DNA from: Rothia mucilaginosa
Lineage (GTDB): Bacteria; Actinomycetota; Actinomycetes; Actinomycetales; Micrococcaceae
Direction of reading: 5' to 3'
Assembly (NCBI RefSeq): GCF_001061665.1
Contig: NZ_JVSP01000002.1
Location: 339,177-403,176 of the forward strand
DNA length: 64,000 bases
Under the pieces are notes generated by a model. That model worked only from the letters and a program-made list of their open reading frames with translations. It made no database searches and was not told the DNA's origin. Below, piece after piece: positions 8,620 through 16,963 of this stretch; positions within the stretch are counted from its first letter, which is position 1, and the number at the start of each line of letters is the position of its first letter. Both the position numbers and the translations under genes were made by a program.

Positions 8620-9438
8620 GTGGATTTACAAGACGTCGTGAATGCGAATCAGCACCGGTTCAGCGAAACTGAACGGGAAATTTTGGCCTTCATGCTGGAG
8701 AACGAGGAATTCGTCGCGGAGTCGACGATTAATTCTTTGGCGCACAAAACCTACACCTCGACCAGTTCGATTATTCGACTGACGAAGAAGCTGAACTTTT
8801 CAGGATTCGCTGAGCTGAAGTACTTCATCAAGTCTTCCCTTAGCCGTAGTGAGCCCTTCAACCCCCGCTTCATCGAGAGCGGTCGCGAGGATATTCAGCG
8901 CACCTACGACTACCTCGACCACATGGAGTTGAGCGGTCTGCTTAAACGCATCTACGAGGCGCGCACCGTCTACTGCTTTGGCACCGGTTACGCTCAGCGC
9001 AACGCGGTGCAGGAGTTCGCCAAGTCAATGCAGGCCTGCGGCAAATTCTGCCACGTTATTCCGGCTCGCAACGAGTTCGAGAGCGCCATGAACACCATGA
9101 CCCAGGACGATGTGGTGATTATCGTGTCGTTCTCGGGCCAGACCGAGAACATGCGCGAGCACATCAAGATGCTGTCGCTGCGCCGTATTCCCATGGTTGC
9201 GGTGACCGCGATTGGCGTGAACTACATGTCCTCGCACGCCGAGTACTCCCTGCACTACCAGGCGACCCCCACCCACATCAGCACCCAGCGCAAGCCCTAC
9301 CACTCGTTCGTGGCTCTCTGGGTGGTGCTGGACTACGTGGTGCGTCGCTACATTGAGTACTCGGAAACCGCGCGCCGAGAATCCCTCAGCAAGCAGGTTG
9401 AGGATGCCCTCGACGGAGGCACCGAAACCACCCCGTAG
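8620..9438 (+). CDS. RpiR-family transcriptional regulator (HTH + SIS domain)
   Basis: A 272-residue regulator. Residues 1-77 form the RpiR-type helix-turn-helix (STINSLAHKTYTSTSSIIRL is the recognition region). Residues about 100-240 form a sugar-isomerase (SIS) phosphosugar-binding domain with FGTGYAQRNA and the ligand-loop motif SFSGQTENM. The GTG start at 8620 follows CAGGAG at the usual distance, and AT-rich sequence (8577-8593) supplies a promoter. As it sits directly behind the alpha-glucoside PTS gene, it most likely senses the imported sugar phosphate and controls the module, possibly through the half-site array at 6505-6529. Confidence 0.87.
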   Translation: MDLQDVVNANQHRFSETEREILAFMLENEEFVAESTINSLAHKTYTSTSSIIRLTKKLNFSGFAELKYFIKSSLSRSEPFNPRFIESGREDIQRTYDYLDHMELSGLLKRIYEARTVYCFGTGYAQRNAVQEFAKSMQACGKFCHVIPARNEFESAMNTMTQDDVVIIVSFSGQTENMREHIKMLSLRRIPMVAVTAIGVNYMSSHAEYSLHYQATPTHISTQRKPYHSFVALWVVLDYVVRRYIEYSETARRESLSKQVEDALDGGTETTP

Positions 9439-9520
9439 TTGCGGGCGCTCCTGCCCGGAGCCAATTTATTCCCGCTGCCCTGAATCTACCTCCTGAACAG
9501 AACCCGAAAGAGACACCTTC

Positions 9521-9979
9521 GTGACCGCAATCCTGGCGCTGATTGATAACTCCGAGAAGATGCGTAAGTACCTTTTCTGGTACCTCATGATTATTCCGGC
9601 CCTCCTCTTCTTGTGGATTGCCGTGGGTGCGGCAAACTCCCAGATGAGCTTCCAGGACGCCATGAAGATTCCCTTCTTTACGGTTGCTTTCATGAACGGA
9701 TGCTTGAGCCTGCTGCTGGGCGGTACCCTTAAGCTTGCGGGAATCGAGAATGAGCGCACCGAACGAGCCTATGCTCTGTATTTGATTATCTTGCTGGCCG
9801 TCATCGGTAACCTGCCCGGCGCGCTCCTGTCCTTCTTCCTCTTCCGTTCCCTGCGCTTCGGTAACCTGGAGGGTGAACTGGCCCCCAGGTATCGCTGGGT
9901 CCTGCTGGCGGCCGTGGCGTTTTATGTCATGGTGGCTTTGGTGCTCACCATGGCTAATCTCTCGATGACGCTGGGCTAG
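9521..9979 (+). CDS. Small four-helix membrane protein, unknown function
   Basis: A 152-residue protein with four hydrophobic segments (about residues 15-37, 48-70, 86-110 and 122-146) and short polar loops. I do not recognise a family. The GTG start at 9521 has a GAAAGAG-type site upstream. It is read in the same direction as the RpiR gene, 82 bp away, and ends about 100 bp before the large helicase-like gene. Confidence 0.6.
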   Translation: MTAILALIDNSEKMRKYLFWYLMIIPALLFLWIAVGAANSQMSFQDAMKIPFFTVAFMNGCLSLLLGGTLKLAGIENERTERAYALYLIILLAVIGNLPGALLSFFLFRSLRFGNLEGELAPRYRWVLLAAVAFYVMVALVLTMANLSMTLG

Positions 9980-10082
9980 GACGCTATCGTAGATTGAAGA
10001 ACGCCTGAGCGCGAGGACCGCTCACGAAGCACCACCGGATTGCACGCCGTGCATCACACTGACATACAAGGATAGTCGAGAC

Positions 10083-13000
10083 GTGAATCATACTCCTGAT
10101 TCTGTTCACATGCAGAACACCGACGGAACCCCGAGCGATACCGCCGAGGTGCCCGTCGCATCGGCGACCCCCGAAGAACAGGCACAGCTTGCCGAAACGA
10201 CCGAACCCGAGATGAGCATCGCCGAGCTTCCCCCGCACCTGAACCCCGCCCACGAGGACTTCGACCCCTCGGCGGGGCTTGAACGCTGGGCCGAACAGAT
10301 GGACGTCTACACCGGCCCCGACGCGATGCTTGACTTCAACCAGGTCGACTACGTGCACATCGACCTGTCGGAGGCGAACCCCTCCGGCCTGGCTCAGCTA
10401 CTTGCCGGACGTAAGACCCGCCTCTCCACCATCCTGCGCGAAAAGTCGCAGCTGGAGGCGGGCATGCGCTCCGCCCGCACCCTGCGCACCAAGATTTACG
10501 AGCTTGCCACCGACCACGGTCTGGACTCCGGCTACTTCGTGGCGGGCACCGCATCCTGGCTTTCGCACGACACCCGCGAGGCCGCCGCAGCCTACGAGAA
10601 GCGCTTCATCGCGCCGATCCTCATGGCGCCGCTGAGCATCACCCCGCACCCGAAGGATGACGACTTCGAGCTGCGCCTGGCCGGCTCCGCGCGCCTGAAC
10701 CCCGCCATGGTCCGCCAGATCAAGCAGGAGTACGGCATCGACCTGGGCACCATGGACGTGGCCCAGCTGGCGAACTCCATGTCTCGTCTGGATCCGGAGC
10801 CGGTCATCGAGCGCATGCGCGCCTCGGCCGGCCGTATCCCGGGCATGACCATCGAGTCGAAGTACTTCATCTCGACCTTTGCCGACCTGAAGGAAAGCCT
10901 GGGCGAGCTACCCCACACCGCCATCACCCCGCTCGTGCGTGACGTGGCGGCGCTGAAGGTGCCCGGCGTGAAGCCGCGCGAGCTGAACGCCCACAACCTG
11001 CAGCAGCCCCTGGACCAGCGCGACCCCGCCGAGGAGATGCTCCTGCTCGACGCGGACGCAAACGCCCAGGATATTATCGACACCGCGGTGAGCGGTTTCT
11101 CCTTCACCGTGACCGCGGCCCCCGGCACCGAGCCGCTGCGCACCGCCGTGAATATTGCCTCCGCCCTCATCGGCCGCGGCAAATCCGTGCTGGTTGTGGG
11201 CGAGAAGCGTTCGACGCTCGCCGAGTTCTCGGCCCTGCTCAAGCGCACCGGCATCGACAGCCTGCGCTACGACCTGCTGGCCGAACACGATTCGGAGGCG
11301 CAGCGAGCCGAATTTATCCGCGCCATCGTACGCAACGAAAGTGCCGAGGAGCCGAACTCCGAGGACCTCAACGAGGAACTGTGCGCCACCCGCCAGACCC
11401 TCATCGACCACACCCGCGCTCTGCTCACGAAGGACCCGCACTGGCAGATTTCGGTGTACGCCGCCCTGCAGCGTCTGGCCGAGCTGACCGCATCCGAGGA
11501 CGGCCCGGCCACCCGCGTACGCTTCGACCGCCCCATGCTGGACTCCCTCCTGGAACGCGATCAGGTACGCGCCGAGCTCGTGCGCCTGGGCGAGATTGAC
11601 GGATTCGCCGCGGCCTCGCGCACCTCGCCGTGGTACCGCGCCCGCCTGGTCAATGACGAGGAGGCCGCGGAGGCGTACGCCCTGGTCATTACCCTCAAGT
11701 CCTCCCTGCTGAACCTGCGCGAGGCAATGAACCGCACCAGCGCCATGCTGGGTCTGCGCACGGGTCGTACCATCGCCGAGTGGGAGTCGCAGCTGGCGAT
11801 CCTGATGCGCATTCGCGAGACGCTTAAGCGTTTCCGCGCCGATGTGTACGACCGCCCCGTGACCGATCTGATTGCCGCAACCGCCTCCGGTGCGTGGCGT
11901 CGCGAGAACGGCATCGAGATGAGCAGTATGCAGCGCTCCCGCCTGCGTCGCGCGGCGAAGGAGTACATCCTGCCCGGCGTGAACATCGGGGATTTGCACG
12001 AACAGCTCAAGATTGTGCAGACCGAACGTGCCGAGTGGATTCGCCATATCGAGGCACCCCGCACCCCGCAGATTCCGCAGAACCTGGATCAGCTGGCCGA
12101 CGCCCTGAACTCCCTGGTGTCCGAGCTGGCGGGCTTGGGTATCGTGCTTGCCGATACGATCGACGGCACCGACTTTGTGCGCACCGACCTGGACGTTTTG
12201 GACGCCCGCCTGGACGCCCTCATGGACGACCGCGTCCTGCTCATGACCCTGCCCGAACGTGACGCGCTCCAGCAGAAGCTTCACGAACGCGGCCTGTCCG
12301 AGCTGCTGGATGACCTGTACGCCCGTCAGGTACCGACCGAAGTTGTCGCGGCCGAGCTGGAGCTCGCCTGGTGGCAGTCCGCGCTGGAATACCTGCTGGA
12401 ACGCCACGAGGGTAAACTGCTGGACGGCGACCGCCTGCGAGACACCGAATCCCGCTTCCGTCGCGCCGACTACGCCCACATGACCAGCGCCCCGGCCCGC
12501 CTTCTGGCAAAGGTCGCGCGCGTGTGGACCGACCGCATCGAATCCGAGCACGACCAGGCGGCCTACCTGAAGAGCCAGCTGCGCGGCTACGAGTTCGTGC
12601 TGGAGGAGCTGCTGACGCACGCGCCCGTCATGGCGCGCACCCTGCTGCCCCTGTGGACCGCCAGCCCCTTCGCCCTGGCCCGCAAGGTGCCGGCCTCGAT
12701 GCGTTTTGACGCGGCCATCCTGCTGGACTCTGAATCCACCCCGCTGGCGGCCAACCTGCCGGCTATCACCCGCGCCGACCAGGTGATCGCCCTGGGCGAC
12801 CCGCACTCGGGATACCCCTCGCCGTTCATCGTGTCCGCACCGACCTTCGGAGCGCCGGACCCCGCCGATGAACAGCTGGACAGTACCTTCGACGTGCTCG
12901 CCACGGTACTGCCGAACCGCACCCTGGCCATGCTGCACCGCAGCATGGACCCGGTGATTCTCGACTACCTGAACCGTGAGTTCTACGATTCGCAGCTGCA

Positions 13001-14045
13001 CGCCGCCCCGGTGAGCCGCGCCTCCTCGCAGCCGGCCGCAACCCTGACCGTGGAGTACATCGACACTCGCGGCAAGGTGAGCGATAACGCGAACCTTGAT
13101 TCGCCCGGCGTTGAGGTCGAGCGCGTCACGAACCTGGTGCTGGAGCACGCCTACCGCACCCCCGACCGCTCCCTCGCGGTCGTGACGGCCAGCCCCAAGC
13201 ATGCTCAGCGCGTGGCCGAATCGGTGCGTCACGCCCTGAACCTGTACCCGCAGCTCGCCCCGTTCTTTGCCGCCGGCGAGGAGTCTTTCCGCGTGGTCGA
13301 CCTGACACGCGCCGAGACCCTCGAACGCGACACCGTAATCTTCTCGCTGGGTGTGGGACGCGCCCGCCTGGGCCAGGCCTCCTATGACCTGGGTCAGCTC
13401 TCCACCGAGCACGGCCGTCAGGGCTTTGTCGTGGCGCTGACTCGCGCCCGCCGGGCCCTGCGTATCGTTTCGTGCATCGACCCGACCGAGCTGGACCCGC
13501 AGAAGCTACACCACGGCGCGGTCGACTTCTACCACCTGCTGCGTGAGCACGCGGAGCGCCAGGCCCGCGAAGAGGCCGAGGCGAAGGCACAGCGCGTGCC
13601 CGAGACTCTGCCGCGCAATGCCTTCTTGGCTACCGACGAGCAGGAAACCCCCGACCTGGGCGATTGGCTGCTCAACGATCTGGTAGCGCGTTTGCAGGCC
13701 CGCGGCGTACGCGTGACGCAGGGTGAGGGTGACATCGCGCTGATTGCGCACGCCCCCGAAAAGCTCGTGGCCGAGCCCGTGCCCGCCCTGGGCGTGGCTC
13801 CCGTGGTTTCCTCCGGCCCGAGCGCTCCCGCCGCGATGCCTCTGGTGGCTTGCTCCGACGGCGAGCAGAACTACGCGCGGGCCTCGGTGCGCGAGCGTAC
13901 GCGCCTGCTACCCGAGCGCCTGAGTCGCACCGGCTGGAACTACATCACGCTGGGCACCCTGGAGGTCTTCTCCGACCCGGACGGCGTGGTGGCGCGCATC
14001 CTACACTACCTGGACATGGACGAGGATGCTGAGGACCGTGGCTAA
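10083..14045 (+). CDS. Very large SF1 helicase-like protein with degenerate Walker motifs
   Basis: A 1320-residue protein that resembles the Dna2/Upf1-like branch of superfamily 1 helicases in outline, but with altered ATPase motifs. Motif I is expected as APGTGK[ST]xT; here residues 346-354 read APGTEPLRT, so the lysine and the Thr/Ser are missing. Motif II, usually DEAS, reads LLDSES (Asp882-Ser885). A motif III-like ALGDPHSGYP follows near residue 903. Motif VI is well kept as VALTRARRAL near residue 1117. The central region (about 400-860) is helical and charged. The acidic N-terminus has no catalytic signature. The GTG start at 10083 has AAGGAT upstream. The next gene overlaps its 3-prime end. 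It may be an inactive scaffold or nucleic-acid-binding pseudoenzyme. Confidence 0.65.
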   Translation: MNHTPDSVHMQNTDGTPSDTAEVPVASATPEEQAQLAETTEPEMSIAELPPHLNPAHEDFDPSAGLERWAEQMDVYTGPDAMLDFNQVDYVHIDLSEANPSGLAQLLAGRKTRLSTILREKSQLEAGMRSARTLRTKIYELATDHGLDSGYFVAGTASWLSHDTREAAAAYEKRFIAPILMAPLSITPHPKDDDFELRLAGSARLNPAMVRQIKQEYGIDLGTMDVAQLANSMSRLDPEPVIERMRASAGRIPGMTIESKYFISTFADLKESLGELPHTAITPLVRDVAALKVPGVKPRELNAHNLQQPLDQRDPAEEMLLLDADANAQDIIDTAVSGFSFTVTAAPGTEPLRTAVNIASALIGRGKSVLVVGEKRSTLAEFSALLKRTGIDSLRYDLLAEHDSEAQRAEFIRAIVRNESAEEPNSEDLNEELCATRQTLIDHTRALLTKDPHWQISVYAALQRLAELTASEDGPATRVRFDRPMLDSLLERDQVRAELVRLGEIDGFAAASRTSPWYRARLVNDEEAAEAYALVITLKSSLLNLREAMNRTSAMLGLRTGRTIAEWESQLAILMRIRETLKRFRADVYDRPVTDLIAATASGAWRRENGIEMSSMQRSRLRRAAKEYILPGVNIGDLHEQLKIVQTERAEWIRHIEAPRTPQIPQNLDQLADALNSLVSELAGLGIVLADTIDGTDFVRTDLDVLDARLDALMDDRVLLMTLPERDALQQKLHERGLSELLDDLYARQVPTEVVAAELELAWWQSALEYLLERHEGKLLDGDRLRDTESRFRRADYAHMTSAPARLLAKVARVWTDRIESEHDQAAYLKSQLRGYEFVLEELLTHAPVMARTLLPLWTASPFALARKVPASMRFDAAILLDSESTPLAANLPAITRADQVIALGDPHSGYPSPFIVSAPTFGAPDPADEQLDSTFDVLATVLPNRTLAMLHRSMDPVILDYLNREFYDSQLHAAPVSRASSQPAATLTVEYIDTRGKVSDNANLDSPGVEVERVTNLVLEHAYRTPDRSLAVVTASPKHAQRVAESVRHALNLYPQLAPFFAAGEESFRVVDLTRAETLERDTVIFSLGVGRARLGQASYDLGQLSTEHGRQGFVVALTRARRALRIVSCIDPTELDPQKLHHGAVDFYHLLREHAERQAREEAEAKAQRVPETLPRNAFLATDEQETPDLGDWLLNDLVARLQARGVRVTQGEGDIALIAHAPEKLVAEPVPALGVAPVVSSGPSAPAAMPLVACSDGEQNYARASVRERTRLLPERLSRTGWNYITLGTLEVFSDPDGVVARILHYLDMDEDAEDRG

Positions 14046-14346
14046 CTATTCGCCCGTGCCCAAACCCCGACGCGGTAACCGCCGGGTGAGCGGGGGCGGA
14101 ACCGTGGGAGGTGCCGAACCCCGTCTTGCGGGTCTGGATCCGTCATCGGGGACCCCCGCCGCCGCGGTGCCCGGCGACCGGTCGGCCGCGCCAAAAACTG
14201 CCGATTCCGGCGGTGGCTCCGGCAGTAGCTCGCGGAAGAAGCGCACCGCCCACGGCGCCTCGAAGACCCTCACCCCCGAGGAGAAGGAGCGCCTGGAGTG
14301 GATGCGCCAGCAGCGTCCCCCGCACTGGGGTAACAACATCGTCTAG
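14026..14346 (+). CDS. Small basic disordered protein, unknown, coupled to the helicase-like gene
   Basis: A protein of up to 106 residues, rich in Gly, Pro, Ser and Arg, with a conserved-looking start (VANYSPVPKPRRG) and end (ERLEWMRQQRPPHWG). The centre is low complexity. It overlaps the 3-prime end of the helicase-like gene by 20 bases when started at ATG 14026. A GTG at 14038 that overlaps the preceding stop region is an equally good start. Such an overlap implies translational coupling and suggests a joint role, perhaps as a nucleic-acid-binding partner. I do not recognise a named family. Confidence 0.6.
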   Translation: MLRTVANYSPVPKPRRGNRRVSGGGTVGGAEPRLAGLDPSSGTPAAAVPGDRSAAPKTADSGGGSGSSSRKKRTAHGASKTLTPEEKERLEWMRQQRPPHWGNNIV

Positions 14347-14384
14347 GCTTCGGTGGCATGAGGCCGCGAGCCATCATCCAATAT

Positions 14385-14429
14385 ACGCTAGGGCGGCGGG
14401 TACCTGTTCGGTACCCGCCGCCCTAGCGT
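14385..14429. terminator. Bidirectional terminator, 20-bp perfect stem
   Basis: ACGCTAGGGCGGCGGGTACC pairs completely with 14410-14429 around a 5-base loop. It separates the helicase-like operon from the convergent zinc-ribbon gene. Confidence 0.8.
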
Positions 14430-14498
14430 GTTATCGAACGCCGAGCCGGTCGGCGCTATCCATCCGTCGCGTTCTGCGGCAGCTGGTTTGAATTCTTA

Positions 14499-14684
14499 TT
14501 AGTTTGAGTTCTTATCGGTGCTGTAGAAGCCGGAGCCCTTGAAGGTAATGCCCACGGTGTTGTAGCGCTTGCGCAGGGTCTCCTGACCGCACTGGGGGCA
14601 GACGCGCAGGGCATCGTCGCTAAAGGACTGGCGCTGTTCAAATACGTGATTGCAATTCTTACACTGGTAAACGTAAACCGGCAT
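14499..14684 (-). CDS. FmdB-family zinc ribbon protein
   Basis: A 61-residue protein starting MPVYVYQC with two Cys pairs, CKNC near residues 8-11 and CPQC near residues 29-32, the zinc ribbon of the FmdB putative regulatory family. The short C-terminal tail contains the conserved ITFKGSGFYSTD. These small proteins are common in actinobacteria, and their precise role is unsettled. It stands alone between a terminator and the cyclo-ligase gene, which is also on the minus strand. Confidence 0.85.
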   Translation of the reverse strand: MPVYVYQCKNCNHVFEQRQSFSDDALRVCPQCGQETLRKRYNTVGITFKGSGFYSTDKNSN

Positions 14685-14807
14685 AACTTCCTTCGCCCAT
14701 TGATATTTCGTTGATTACGGTTAATTGCGTGGTTTGAGTGTACCGCTTTTGAATCGTGAGGGGTATTTTGTTTTCTTCCCACGACTAAAAGTAACGCGGC
14801 GTATTCG

Positions 14808-15491
14808 TTATGAGGGGTTCTGCGCGGTGCGTTCTGCCGGGCGGTAGGTTCCTTCTTCGGTCAGAATAACCGGCAGGATACTGTCCCAGCGGTCGTAGGG
14901 GACGGTTTCGTAGATTTCCTCGGCGAAGACGATGCCGAGGGTCTTCTCACGCAGTTGTTCCTCGCTCAGCAGGGGGATGATTCGGTCGTAGTAACCGCCT
15001 CCCTGGCCGAGGCGATGCCCGGCCGCATCGTAGGCGAGGGCGGGGATGAGGCGCACATCGGCCTCGACGAATGCCTGTACGTCGCGTTCTTCGCCCTCGG
15101 GCTCGGGGATTCCCATGGGGCTGCAGGGGTGGTCAATGGTGGGATCCCACTCAACCCAGGCGAGGGTTCGACGGGGACGGACGACCGGCACGATGATGCG
15201 GTGTCCGGCCTCGTGCAGGCGGGTAAGCGCCTCGGTGATGGGAGGTTCCGAGGGGGTGGGTAGGTACGCGGCAACCGTACCGGGGGAGTGCAGACGCTCT
15301 CGCACCTCGCGCAGAATATTCTCGGTGAAGAGGTCCCGCACTCGCTGCTGTCCGGCGGGCCCGCGCTCGCTGCGAGCGATGAGGCGTCGGGGACGAATCT
15401 GCGAACGGAGGATGTTCTTATCCAGGGAGATATCCTCGGCGCTGGCGCCCGAATCGGAGGTGCTGGTGGCTACTGCGGTGTTGAAGTGCAT
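14808..15491 (-). CDS. 5-formyltetrahydrofolate cyclo-ligase family protein
   Basis: A 227-residue enzyme of one-carbon metabolism that converts 5-formyl-THF to 5,10-methenyl-THF with ATP. Visible family marks are the N-terminal KNILRSQIRPRR, the substrate region YLPTPSEPPI, GIPEPEG, and the C-terminal nucleotide motif GHRLGQGGGYYDR. The frame is open upstream to 15668, but that part is unlike the family; the ATG at 15491 gives a length only slightly above the usual 190-200. The first 30 residues are a Ser/Thr/Ala-rich extension. Divergent from galU. Confidence 0.85.
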   Translation of the reverse strand: MHFNTAVATSTSDSGASAEDISLDKNILRSQIRPRRLIARSERGPAGQQRVRDLFTENILREVRERLHSPGTVAAYLPTPSEPPITEALTRLHEAGHRIIVPVVRPRRTLAWVEWDPTIDHPCSPMGIPEPEGEERDVQAFVEADVRLIPALAYDAAGHRLGQGGGYYDRIIPLLSEEQLREKTLGIVFAEEIYETVPYDRWDSILPVILTEEGTYRPAERTAQNPS

Positions 15492-15749
15492 GGGGGTCCC
15501 ATCGTCGTTGCGGGGTGAGCGGTGTCTTGGACATGAGGTACAGACTCGCGGCGTAGGCCCCAAATCTCGCGAATGGTGGAGATTTGTGAAGGGGCACACT
15601 TCTCTCAGTATAGGACGATTTAAAGAAAGAGCGGCGTGCCGATCTTTTGATATTTTCGGTATCTGCACGAGCCTGTATGCAGTTAATCACGTTAGGGATT
15701 TTTCACGTCATAGTTTCACGATTCGACCTAAGTACTTTACAACTTAGGG

Positions 15750-15755
15750 TATTCT
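15750..15755 (+). promoter_or_regulatory. Putative -10 element of a leaderless galU promoter
   Basis: TATTCT lies exactly six bases before the galU ATG, which would place the transcription start on the start codon. No good ribosome binding site is present. Leaderless mRNAs are common in actinobacteria. Confidence 0.45.
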
Positions 15756-15761
15756 TGTGGC

Positions 15762-16670
15762 ATGGCTACTGAAATTAAGTCTGTTACTAAGGCGGTTATT
15801 CCTGCCGCCGGTTTGGGCACCCGATTCCTGCCCGCCACGAAGGCCACTCCGAAGGAAATGCTCCCCGTCGTTGATCGCCCCGCGATTCAGTACGTGGTGG
15901 AGGAAGCTGTTCGTGCCGGCCTGCACGATGTTCTGATGATTACCGGTCGCAATAAGCGCGCTCTTGAGGATCACTTCGACCGTGTTCCCGTTCTGGAGCG
16001 TCAGCTCGCCGAGCAGGGTAAGGACGCCCTGCTGGCTTCGGTCCTTGAGACTAACGAGCTTGGCGGCGACCTGCACTACGTGCGCCAGGGTGACCCGAAG
16101 GGCCTGGGTCACGCCGTGCTGCGCGCAAAGCGCCACGTGGGCGACGAGGCTTTCGCCGTTCTGCTCGGTGACGACCTGATTGATGAGAAGGAAGACCTGC
16201 TCTCCCGCATGGTGGAGGTCCAGGAGCGTACCGGCGGTTCCGTCGTTGCTCTGATGGAGGTTCCCCGCGAGGCAATCTCGGCTTATGGCGCTGCCGCTAT
16301 CGAGACCGTTGAAGGCGAAGACGGCTTTGTTAAGATCACCGGTCTGGTAGAGAAGCCCGCCGCTGACGAGGCCCCCTCGAACTACGCGGTGATTGGCCGT
16401 TACGTTCTGAGCCCGAAGGTGTTCGAGGTTCTGGAGAATACCGCTCCGGGCCGCGGCAACGAGATTCAGCTGACCGACGCCCTGCAGACCCTGGCTCAGG
16501 GTGAGGGCGAAGGCGAGGGTGTCTACGGCGTGGTCTTCTCCGGCCGCCGTTTCGACACTGGTGACAAGCTGTCTTACCTGAAGGCAAACGTTATTCTTGC
16601 TGCTGAGCGTCCCGAGTTCGGCGACGACCTGCGCGCTTGGCTGAAGGACTTTGTCGCAGAGAACTGCTAA
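15762..16670 (+). CDS. galU: UTP-glucose-1-phosphate uridylyltransferase
   Basis: A 302-residue nucleotidyltransferase that makes UDP-glucose for polysaccharide and glycolipid synthesis. The N-terminal nucleotide-binding motif AAGLGTRFLPATKATPKE (residues 15-32), LLGDDLID and VEKP are all in place, and the length is typical. The preceding bases lack a ribosome binding site, in keeping with leaderless translation. It is divergent from the cyclo-ligase gene and followed by a strong hairpin. Confidence 0.93.
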   Translation: MATEIKSVTKAVIPAAGLGTRFLPATKATPKEMLPVVDRPAIQYVVEEAVRAGLHDVLMITGRNKRALEDHFDRVPVLERQLAEQGKDALLASVLETNELGGDLHYVRQGDPKGLGHAVLRAKRHVGDEAFAVLLGDDLIDEKEDLLSRMVEVQERTGGSVVALMEVPREAISAYGAAAIETVEGEDGFVKITGLVEKPAADEAPSNYAVIGRYVLSPKVFEVLENTAPGRGNEIQLTDALQTLAQGEGEGEGVYGVVFSGRRFDTGDKLSYLKANVILAAERPEFGDDLRAWLKDFVAENC

Positions 16671-16725
16671 GGCCGTTCTTTCGTAACACCACCCCGGTTA
16701 CGGGGTATCAATCACCTGATACGCT

Positions 16726-16771
16726 GAGGAAGGCGTTCCTTGTCGGCTTGCCGAGCGGGGGCGCCTTCCTC
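16726..16771 (+). terminator. galU terminator
   Basis: Outer stem GAGGAAGGCG / CGCCTTCCTC with an inner TCGGC / GCCGA stem, followed by AATTTATTT. Confidence 0.75.
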
Positions 16772-16963
16772 AATTTATTTGGTCGTTCTGTCTTTTGGGG
16801 AGACGGAGTGACTAATATGCGTGCGATATTGCGCATAACGTTGTGTATGCCGTCCGGGGTATATGCGCTCATCCATCCCATTTTTACCTTTTATGGAAAG
16901 AAATGGGAATATAAGGGTATGATTAAAGTCTAGGGATTTAGGGACGATAGAGGGCGACCTAAC

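Noticed and set aside
10908-13412. 834-codon minus-strand frame inside the helicase-like gene
   Set aside because: Composition (Gly/Gln/Val/His-rich) is that of an antisense shadow; the plus-strand frame has helicase motifs, a ribosome binding site and a coupled downstream gene.
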